A stretch of DNA of 48,253 nt from positions 1 through 48,253 of the forward strand of contig CABVAC010000011.1 in NCBI GenBank assembly GCA_902496275.1. Reading direction: 5' to 3'. The translations under genes and the position numbers were made by a program. Numbering within the stretch: position 1 is the first letter of the stretch; the number at the start of each line of letters is the position of its first letter. Origin of the DNA: an uncultured Collinsella sp. GTDB lineage: Bacteria; Actinomycetota; Coriobacteriia; Coriobacteriales; Coriobacteriaceae. Under the pieces are notes generated by a model. The model was not told where the DNA came from, did no database searches, and saw only the letters and a program-made list of their open reading frames with translations. Positions 41,959 through 48,253 of this stretch are shown here, piece after piece.

Positions 41959-44900
41959 ATGCCTAAACGTACTGACATCAAGCGCATCCTCGTTATTGGT
42001 TCGGGCCCTATCGTCATTGGCCAGGCCTGTGAGTTCGACTACTCCGGCGCACAGGCCTGCAAGGTGCTCAAGGAGGATGGCTTTGAGGTCATCCTGGTCA
42101 ACTCCAATCCGGCGACCATCATGACCGACCCGGGCTTGGCCGACCGCACCTATGTTGAGCCTATCACCGCCGAGTTTATCGAGCGCGTGATCAAGAAAGA
42201 GCGCCCGGACGCGCTGCTGCCCACGCTGGGCGGCCAGACCGGTCTGAACGCCGCCGTCGAGCTGGCAAAGGACAGCACGCTCGACAAGTACGGCGTCGAG
42301 ATGATCGGCTGCGACCTGGCCGCTATCGAGCGCGGCGAGGACCGCAAACTCTTTAACGAGGCCATGGCCGAGATTGGCCTGGAGGTCGCGCGCTCGGGCT
42401 ATGCCTACAGCGTGGCCGACGCCGAGGCTATCGCCGAGCGCGTGGGCTATCCCTGCGTACTGCGCCCGAGCTTTACCCTCGGCGGCGCCGGCGGCGGCAT
42501 CGCGCATACCCACGAGGAGCTCGTCTCCATCGTGAGCCAGGGCTTGGAGCTTTCGCCCGCCCACGAGGTGCTGGTCGAGGAATCCATCGAGGGCTGGAAA
42601 GAGTACGAGATGGAGGTCATGCGTGACCACGCCGGCAACGGCATCATCGTGTGCTCCATCGAGAATCTCGACCCCATGGGCGTGCATACCGGCGACTCCA
42701 TCACCGTGGCGCCGGCGCAGACGCTCTCCGACCTTGAGTATCAGCGCATGCGCGTGGCCTCGCTCGCCATTCTGGAGAAGATCGGCGTCGAGACCGGTGG
42801 CTCCAACGTGCAGTTTGCCGTGAACCCCCAGACCGGTCGCTTGATCGTCATCGAGATGAACCCGCGCGTGAGCCGTTCGTCCGCGCTGGCCTCCAAGGCC
42901 ACGGGTTTTCCCATCGCTAAGGCCGCCGCGCGCCTGGCTGTGGGCTATACGCTCGACGAGATCGTCAACGACATCACCAAGGCCACGCCCGCCTGCTTTG
43001 AACCCACGATTGACTACTGCGTCGTTAAGGTGCCGCGCTTTGCCTTCGAGAAGTTCAAGGGTACCGACCCCACGCTCACCACGCGCATGAAGGCCGTAGG
43101 CGAGATCATGGCGATCGGCCGCACCTTTGAGGAGGCCTTCGGCAAGGCCATGCGCTCGCTGGAGGACGGCCATCAGGGTATCTGCGCCGGTGGCAAGGAG
43201 GGTGCCGACAAGCTGAGCGACGACGAGCTCGCCCAGGCTGTGGCCACCCCGACCGAGCACCGCATTTTCTTTGTGGTCGAAGCCCTGCGCCGCGGCTGGG
43301 ACATCGCGCGTATCCACGCTATTTGCGGTATCGATCCGTGGTACCTCAACCGTATCAACGACATGGTGCAGGTTCAGGAGAGCATCCGCGGCCTGCGTGT
43401 GGAGGATATCGACGCCGACGCGATGCGCTTGCTCAAGCAGTACGGCACGAGCGACGCCGAGATCGCCGCGCTGACCGGCTCGGACGAGCGCTTTGTGCGC
43501 GCCTATCGCAAGGGTCTGGGCGTGGTTCCCAGCATGAAGACGGTCGATACCTGCGCAGCCGAGTTCTCGAGCGCCACGGAGTACCACTACAAGACGTACG
43601 AGAACATCTACCGCACGAGCCCGGATGCCAAGAAGTGCGTGGCTCCCGACGAGACCACGCCGGCGGACAAGCCCAAGGCGATGATCCTGGGCGCCGGCCC
43701 CAACCGCATTGGTCAGGGTATCGAGTTCGATTACTGCTGCGTGCACGCGAGCTACGCGCTGGCGGCCCGCGGCTTTGAGACCATCATGGTCAACTGCAAC
43801 CCCGAGACCGTCTCGACTGACTACGATACCTCGGACCGCCTGTACTTTGAGCCGCTCACCTACGAGGACGTTATGGACGTCATCGATGTTGAGCGTCCCG
43901 ACGGCGTCGTGGTGACGCTCGGCGGCCAGACCCCGCTTAAGCTGGCGCGCATGCTCGAGGAGAGTGGCGTGAACATTATGGGCACCAAGCCCGACGCCAT
44001 CGACTTTGCCGAGGACCGCGAGCGCTTCGCCGCCCTGCTCGACAAGCTGGGCATCATGTACCCGCCGGCGGGCCAGGCCACGTCGTTTGAGGAGGCCGAG
44101 GCCGTGGCCGCGCACATCGGCTACCCGCTGCTGGTGCGTCCGAGCTACGTGCTGGGCGGCCGCGGCATGATGATCGCCTACGATGCCGAGCATCTGCGCG
44201 ATTACATGGCCGAGGCTGCGCGCATTAGCCCCGACTACCCGGTGTATCTGGACCGCTTCCTGGAGGGTGCGATTGAGTCCGACGTCGACGCCTTGTGCGA
44301 TGGCGAAGAGGTCTACATCGGCGGCATTCTGGAGCATATCGAGGAGGCCGGTATTCACTCCGGCGACTCTGCGACCTGCATCCCGCCGTTCAGCTTTAGC
44401 GAGAGCCTGCAGGCGAAGCTTCGCGAGACCACGCGCCGCATCGCGATGGCGCTGGGAGTCCGCGGCCTGGTCAACGTGCAGTACGCCATCAAGGGCGAGA
44501 CCGTCTACGTGATCGAGGCCAACCCGCGCGCGAGCCGCACCGTGCCGTTTATCTCCAAGGCCACCGGCGTGCCGCTGGCCAAGTGCGCGGCGCGTATCAT
44601 GGCAGGCGATTCCATCGCGAGCCTGGGCCTGCCGAGCGACGAGCGTCAGCTCGATTGGTTCTGCATGAAGGAAGCCGTTATGCCCTGGGGCCGTTTCCCC
44701 GGTGCCGACGTTATTCTGGGACCCGAGATGAAGTCGACGGGCGAGGTCATGGGTATCGCCAAGAGCTATCCCGAGGCATACGCCAAGACGCAGCTGGCGA
44801 TCGACTACAAGCTGCCCGATCCGAGCTGCGGCAAGGTGTTCATCAGCGTATGCGACCGCGACAAGCGTCATATCCTTTCGGTCGCGCGTATCCTGCGCTA

Positions 44901-45273
44901 CCTGGGCTTTGACATCTGCTCCACCGAGGGTACGGCGCGCGTGCTGCGCGGCGGCAACGTGACGTGCGAAGTCGTGGAGAAGATCAGCGGCCCGCACGAC
45001 GGCGAGCGCCCCAACATCGGCGACCTCATCGCCGATGGCAAGATTGCGGTAATCATCAACACGCCGTACGGTCCGGGCTCGCGTGGCGATGGCTACCTGC
45101 TACGTACCGAGGCCGTGCGTCGCGGCGTGACCTGCGTGACGGCGATGTCTGCCGCCAACACGTACGTGAGCGCCATCGAGGCGGTGCGTGAGGACCAGCA
45201 GGGTCACGGCAGTGCCAACGACATGGGCATGGACGTCATCGCCCTGCAGGACCTGCCGCAGTACACGGTGTAG
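41959..45273 (+). CDS. carB: Carbamoyl-phosphate synthase large chain
   Basis: 1104 residues, full length. CarB makes carbamoyl phosphate from ammonia, bicarbonate and two ATP for pyrimidine and arginine synthesis. The two homologous halves each begin with an ATP-grasp region (IGSGPIVIGQACEFDYSG at the start, LGAGPNRIGQGIEFDYCC in the second half). Both have GGQTGLN/GGQTPLK and conserved NPR motifs (VIEMNPRVSRSSALASKATGFPIA; VIEANPRASRTVPFISKATGVPLA). A C-terminal MGS-type regulatory domain (KVFISVCDRDKRHILSVARILRYLGF) ends the protein. The ATG at 41959 comes right after the carA stop, with GAGGAG upstream, so it is coupled to carA. Confidence 0.97.
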   Translation: MPKRTDIKRILVIGSGPIVIGQACEFDYSGAQACKVLKEDGFEVILVNSNPATIMTDPGLADRTYVEPITAEFIERVIKKERPDALLPTLGGQTGLNAAVELAKDSTLDKYGVEMIGCDLAAIERGEDRKLFNEAMAEIGLEVARSGYAYSVADAEAIAERVGYPCVLRPSFTLGGAGGGIAHTHEELVSIVSQGLELSPAHEVLVEESIEGWKEYEMEVMRDHAGNGIIVCSIENLDPMGVHTGDSITVAPAQTLSDLEYQRMRVASLAILEKIGVETGGSNVQFAVNPQTGRLIVIEMNPRVSRSSALASKATGFPIAKAAARLAVGYTLDEIVNDITKATPACFEPTIDYCVVKVPRFAFEKFKGTDPTLTTRMKAVGEIMAIGRTFEEAFGKAMRSLEDGHQGICAGGKEGADKLSDDELAQAVATPTEHRIFFVVEALRRGWDIARIHAICGIDPWYLNRINDMVQVQESIRGLRVEDIDADAMRLLKQYGTSDAEIAALTGSDERFVRAYRKGLGVVPSMKTVDTCAAEFSSATEYHYKTYENIYRTSPDAKKCVAPDETTPADKPKAMILGAGPNRIGQGIEFDYCCVHASYALAARGFETIMVNCNPETVSTDYDTSDRLYFEPLTYEDVMDVIDVERPDGVVVTLGGQTPLKLARMLEESGVNIMGTKPDAIDFAEDRERFAALLDKLGIMYPPAGQATSFEEAEAVAAHIGYPLLVRPSYVLGGRGMMIAYDAEHLRDYMAEAARISPDYPVYLDRFLEGAIESDVDALCDGEEVYIGGILEHIEEAGIHSGDSATCIPPFSFSESLQAKLRETTRRIAMALGVRGLVNVQYAIKGETVYVIEANPRASRTVPFISKATGVPLAKCAARIMAGDSIASLGLPSDERQLDWFCMKEAVMPWGRFPGADVILGPEMKSTGEVMGIAKSYPEAYAKTQLAIDYKLPDPSCGKVFISVCDRDKRHILSVARILRYLGFDICSTEGTARVLRGGNVTCEVVEKISGPHDGERPNIGDLIADGKIAVIINTPYGPGSRGDGYLLRTEAVRRGVTCVTAMSAANTYVSAIEAVREDQQGHGSANDMGMDVIALQDLPQYTV

Positions 45274-45285
45274 TGCGACCTGTCC

Positions 45286-45370
45286 GGCCGGGGCGGGAGG
45301 CGGACACTTTCTCTCGGAAACTGGGCTTCGCGAAGTTTTCCGAGAGAAAGGTCCGCCTCCCGCCCCGGCC
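45286..45370. repeat. Long GC-rich palindrome after carB
   Basis: Outer arms 45286-45305 and 45351-45370 are a 20-bp perfect inverted repeat; after a one-base bulge another 11 bp (CTTTCTCTCGG) pair, then AAACT with AGTTT around a GGGCTTCGCGA centre. It has no U-tract. It sits exactly where the EamA gene loses its homology. Confidence 0.9.
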
Positions 45371-45428
45371 TGCGGTGACTCGGTTGCACCGTGTGCTGCG
45401 GAAGGGGCTTTGCGCGATGACTGGGGCT

Positions 45429-46094
45429 GATAAACTGGTAGCCGCTGAGCGCCACGGGGTCCTCGCGCTGGGAGTAGGTGTGGATGAGGGCAGACGAGAC
45501 AGCGTAGGAGACAGCGGCAATAAGGATGAAGCCCTCGCCTGTGAGCGTGACGGCGCCGCCGCTATCGCCACCGGTGAGGTTGACGATAACGACTCCGGCA
45601 AAACCTATAGCGCAGCCGAGGACTTTGCGCGCAGTGAGCCGTTCTTGCCGGAACACGAGCGCTGCCATCAACACGCAGAGAAACGTGTTCATAGCGTTGA
45701 CGATTGAGCCGCGCACACCCGAAGCGTTTGAAACGCCGATATAAAAGAAGGCGTACTGCACGATAGTTTGGGCAAGCGATAGTCTGATAACGAGTGGCCA
45801 TCCCGTGCGTGAGACGCGAGGCAAGCGACGTCTTGTTATGACTGCAGCGGCAAGTGCGATAGCGCCGGCAAGCATAAAGTGCACGCCAGCGAAGAGAAAC
45901 TCCGATGGTACGTCGCCGTTTTGGATGCCGAGAAGCTCGTAGCCGATCTTGATGCAGGGGATCGCACTGCCCCAGAGCGCGCAGCAGATGAGGGCGAGCG
46001 CAGCTACGCACCATGTGCGCGTGAGAGGGTGGCGCGCGGAGTCGGCGTAAACATCGCAAGAGCTGGCGTCGAGTGCGGATGAGGGTTTGGACAT
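45429..46094 (-). pseudogene. EamA/DMT-family transporter, 3'-truncated
   Basis: The intact part gives 222 residues with seven or eight hydrophobic segments and the EamA pattern (ALWGSAIPCIKIGYELLG; MNTFLCVLMAALVFRQERLTARKVLGCAIGFAGVVIVN; a second repeat starting EGFILIAAVSYAVSSALIHTYSQREDPVALSGYQFI). These proteins normally have ten segments and about 300 residues. After GYQFI the frame stays open to 45204 but reads through the palindrome into the end of carB antisense, giving a charged, unlike-membrane tail. So the last two or three segments are lost. The start is ATG at 46094, with GGGAG 4 bases upstream. It could still be translated but is probably non-functional. Confidence 0.75.
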
Positions 46095-46214
46095 ACATCT
46101 CCCAAACGAGGCGAAGCAGAAAACGCCTCTATGGTACGCGCAATTTTGTGTCCGCACGCGTTGATAGCATAGAACGCGTCATGGAACACAAGTTCGTAAG
46201 AAGAGGAGGACGCC

Positions 46215-47357
46215 ATGATGTCAGAGATTACGGGCTATCGTGAGGAAGTTCAGACCATCAAGACGGCGATATTGCGTGCGCAGTATGCTGCGGCGAAGAG
46301 CGCCAACGCTCAGCAGCTGCAGCTCTATTTCGCCGTGGGAGGCTACGTCTCCGCCAACACGCGCAATGGCACGTGGGGAACCAACGCGCTCAAAACCATC
46401 AGCGAACAATTGCGGAAGGAGCTGCCAGGACTCAGGGGCTTCTCCACAACAAGTCTCAAATATATGCGAATCTTCTTTGAAGCTTGGTCTGCTCCGGGCG
46501 ATGAACAGGCGTTTCTCGATTCGTCACTCGTGAGTGACGAATCTTCAGACGGTGGCCTTCTGCAAATTCGTCACTTGCAAGTGCCGAATTCAAACACATG
46601 TTCTCTCGATGATTTTTTAGCGATTGGGTTTACCCATCATCGGTATATCCTTGCAGGTGCTAAGACCCTTGACGAGCGGCTCTTCTACATTCACAAGTGC
46701 GCATTTGAGCACTTAAGTGTGGAGGCGCTCAAACGCTCGCTGAAGGCGGACGACTTTCATCATCAAGGAGAGGTCTCCAACAACTTCCTCTCAACGCTGC
46801 CAAAGGGTCAGCAGGCGCTGCGCGCTATCGCCACGTTCAAGGACGAGTATCTGCTCGACTTTATCAATGTTGAGGAACTCGGGGTGCGCGATGCGGAGGA
46901 TGTCGACGAGCGCGTGTTAGAGCAAGGCATCGTGCAGAATATCAAGCAGTTCATCATGACGTTCGGTCGAGCCTTCGCGTTTGTGGGAAACCAGTACCAT
47001 CTCGACGCCTTTGGCATCGATCAGTACATCGACCTCCTGTTCTTCAACCGCGACCTCAACTGTTTAGTTGCAGTCGAGCTCAAGAGCGGCCCCTTCAAGC
47101 CGGCCTATCTCGGCCAGCTCTCTGGCTATCTACGCATCCTGGACGACTTTGAGCGTCGCGAGCACGAGAATCCCTCCATAGGCCTTGTGCTTTGCAAAGA
47201 CATGGACAAGGGATTTGTTGACTATGTGATCCAAGACTTCACAAAACCCATGGGTGTGGCCACCTATAAGACGTCGAAGGATATGCCACGAGAGTTGCTC
47301 GATGCTCTGCCGCCCATCGATGATTTACGGATGTTGCTGGAGAGGTCTGATGGGTAG
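46215..47357 (+). CDS. YhcG/DUF1016-family PD-(D/E)XK nuclease
   Basis: 380 residues. The N-terminal half (LQLYFAVGGYVSANTRNGTWGTNALKTISEQLRKELPGLRGFSTTSLKYMRIF) is the DUF1016 helical DNA-binding-like domain. The C-terminal half is a PD-(D/E)XK nuclease: IDLLFFNRDLNCLVAVELKSG (D, then E-x-K) followed by the Q of GQLSGYL. YhcG-type genes often ride with type I restriction loci or in defence islands; here none is next to it. GAGGAGG lies 7 bases before the first ATG; a second ATG follows at once. It lies between two decayed loci at the accessory end of the window. Confidence 0.9.
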   Translation: MMSEITGYREEVQTIKTAILRAQYAAAKSANAQQLQLYFAVGGYVSANTRNGTWGTNALKTISEQLRKELPGLRGFSTTSLKYMRIFFEAWSAPGDEQAFLDSSLVSDESSDGGLLQIRHLQVPNSNTCSLDDFLAIGFTHHRYILAGAKTLDERLFYIHKCAFEHLSVEALKRSLKADDFHHQGEVSNNFLSTLPKGQQALRAIATFKDEYLLDFINVEELGVRDAEDVDERVLEQGIVQNIKQFIMTFGRAFAFVGNQYHLDAFGIDQYIDLLFFNRDLNCLVAVELKSGPFKPAYLGQLSGYLRILDDFERREHENPSIGLVLCKDMDKGFVDYVIQDFTKPMGVATYKTSKDMPRELLDALPPIDDLRMLLERSDG

Positions 47358-47441
47358 CGGTAGGAATTGTTCGGTGTTAGAAGCTTATTTCGCTTATGGC
47401 CTTGAGCTTTGCCGATGAGCATGGGGTGGGGAACGTATCAA

Positions 47442-47480
47442 GGCAGAGTTTGTCATGCAATGAGTATGACAAACTCTGCC
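47442..47480. repeat. 15-bp perfect inverted repeat upstream of the toxin-antitoxin remnant
   Basis: Arms GGCAGAGTTTGTCAT and ATGACAAACTCTGCC with a 9-nt loop, 19 bp before a short reading frame. It could be an operator for the autoregulated pair or a transcript hairpin; no U-tract follows. Confidence 0.75.
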
Positions 47481-47499
47481 TGGAGGAGAGGATGCTTCC

Positions 47500-47568
47500 A
47501 TGGCAATTGTCCACCGCAATGCTCTCAAGCATGGTTTGTCTGAGAGGGAGGTTCTAGATAATGACTGA
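47500..47568 (+). pseudogene. Short reading frame, possible toxin remnant
   Basis: 22 residues (MAIVHRNALKHGLSEREVLD, then ND). A strong GGAGGAGAGG lies upstream, so it should be translated. The LKHGLSEREVL phrase resembles the first helix of BrnT-like or related small toxins, whose genes precede a CopG-like antitoxin; the remaining 60-70 residues are missing. It overlaps the next gene by 8 bp, as such pairs do. The toxin reading is uncertain. Confidence 0.35.
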
Positions 47569-47809
47569 GTACAAACTAGCTGATGGATCGGTCCTGACAG
47601 ACGAAGATATCGAGCGCGAGAGCGTAGAGTTTGAGCAAGAGACTTGGACGGGTCGTCTTGAGCGCATCCATGTCAGGCCTGGCGTTGTTGCTGATGAGCC
47701 GCTTGTTGCAGTTACCGTGCGCTTTCCGGCATCCATGGTGGTGGCAATCGACCGAAAGACGGGGGATCGATCCGATTTTATTCGGCGGGCCGTTTTCCCT
47801 GCGCTGTAG
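47561..47809 (+). CDS. Ribbon-helix-helix (CopG-like) protein, possible antitoxin
   Basis: 82 residues. The N-terminal part is acidic (LADGSVLTDEDIERESVEFEQ). The C-terminal VAVTVRFPASMVVAIDRKTGDRSDFIRRAVFPAL fits a ribbon-helix-helix: a strand, helix, turn, then a helix with D-F-I-R. It is slightly short, ending right after the second helix. It overlaps the preceding 22-residue frame, the layout of an antitoxin after its toxin. It may still repress its own promoter through the inverted repeat upstream. Function is inferred. Confidence 0.5.
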   Translation: MTEYKLADGSVLTDEDIERESVEFEQETWTGRLERIHVRPGVVADEPLVAVTVRFPASMVVAIDRKTGDRSDFIRRAVFPAL

Positions 47810-48253
47810 TAACGTTGCGTCTCCTAAATCGACCTTGGTTTCGTCGAGGAGGTAGATCTTGAGGATGAGGTGTCCTGCTTCGGTGAACCCGTTCTCGAAG
47901 ACGGGCAGCACGCGCGACACGGACTACCGCGACCTCCTGACCTTCCGCGACGGGGAGTAGCGGCTTGGCGGTGTGCGGCGCCGGCACGTGACGGTGGCGG
48001 GCATGAGGCTTGGCCTTCGCGACGGCATGTTCTTTAGAGTTTGCGGTGCATGATGGCACGGCCGTTTTCAAATCGTGAAACATTGCCCGGGAATGAGTAA
48101 CAGGCTTTGGTTCGTACATCCGTTATAACGGGAGTTGCAAGAAGTGACATCCGTGACGAGAGGTTGAACTCATGACTCAGCACCGGTTTCCCGAAGGTGG
48201 TTGATTTCCGATCTCAACCGAACACATTGAGCAAATAGGCCATTCCCGCAGTT
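47810..48253. other. Right-end region with no supportable gene
   Basis: 444 bp. Short high-GC stretches in two frames look protein-like: minus strand from 47920 reads VLPVFENGFTEAGHLILKIY, and plus strand ends at 47960 with TDYRDLLTFRDGE. Neither is long enough or known to me. They may be remnants of disrupted genes. Confidence 0.4.

Noticed and set aside
41854..44997. A 1047-codon minus-strand open frame opposite carB
   Set aside because: It is the antisense shadow of carB, with the H/D/G-rich composition typical of such shadows.
47576..47920. A 114-codon minus-strand frame over the antitoxin-like gene
   Set aside because: The part from 47920 to about 47815 looks somewhat protein-like, but the rest is antisense to the ribbon-helix-helix gene; I cannot tie it to any family.

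Overview
This window looks like the replication-origin region of a high-GC (roughly 60%) Gram-positive actinobacterium of the Coriobacteriia, most like Collinsella or a close relative. The evidence is the gene order around dnaA, the RsmG/ParA/ParB and Jag/YidC/YidD/RnpA/RpmH block facing away from dnaA-dnaN-recF-gyrB-gyrA, an extra GHKL-ATPase gene between rpmH and dnaA, sortase-type surface proteins, and a PyrR-type RNA element in front of carA. The genus is inferred from gene order and protein style; no database was searched.

Layout. (1) 1-5142, all minus strand: rpmH-rnpA-yidD-yidC-khpB(jag) ends at a strong terminator, followed by rsmG, three perfect parS sites exactly 39 bp apart, parA, parB and a small membrane-anchored protein. 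(2) 5143-8818: first DnaA-box region, an unusual ATPase with a glutamine-rich prion-like linker and winged helix, dnaA (with a parS-like site inside its linker), then a dnaA-dnaN intergenic region with DnaA boxes, five DnaA-trio-like triplets and an AT-rich stretch, the best unwinding-site candidate. (3) 8819-16474: dnaN, recF, a DUF721/DciA-like gene, gyrB and gyrA. (4) 16475-20330: tRNA-Ile, a bifunctional-nuclease-family protein, two unknowns and typA. (5) 20399-26310: two large sortase-anchored pilin-like proteins without a sortase gene, bracketed by short inverted repeats; the second is a GC mosaic. (6) 26326-28267, minus strand: an exported bactofilin-like membrane protein and a TRIC-family channel. 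(7) 28399-29670: a single Vsr/DUF559-like nuclease gene enclosed by inverted 80-bp repeats that are themselves palindromes, beside two tRNA-Ser genes. (8) 30475-33779: rpsF-ssb-rpsR-rplI and dnaB. (9) 33873-45273: purA, purD, a Nudix hydrolase, an ABC exporter, an unknown membrane protein, and carA-carB. (10) 45274-48253: an accessory end with a truncated DMT/EamA transporter, a YhcG (DUF1016) nuclease, and what looks like a decayed toxin-antitoxin pair.

The strand switch at about 5.2-5.5 kb, with genes on both sides pointing away, agrees with bidirectional replication from here. Origin firing (DnaA, DnaN, DnaB, SSB), segregation (ParAB-parS) and supercoiling (GyrAB) sit together. Purine (purA, purD) and pyrimidine/arginine (carAB) synthesis genes lie further out.

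The most unusual items are the nuclease unit with palindromic inverted ends, the ATPase/prion-like/winged-helix protein upstream of dnaA, the evenly spaced parS triplet with a parS-like site inside dnaA, and several long intergenic palindromes of unrelated sequence, one of which sits where the EamA gene is cut off.
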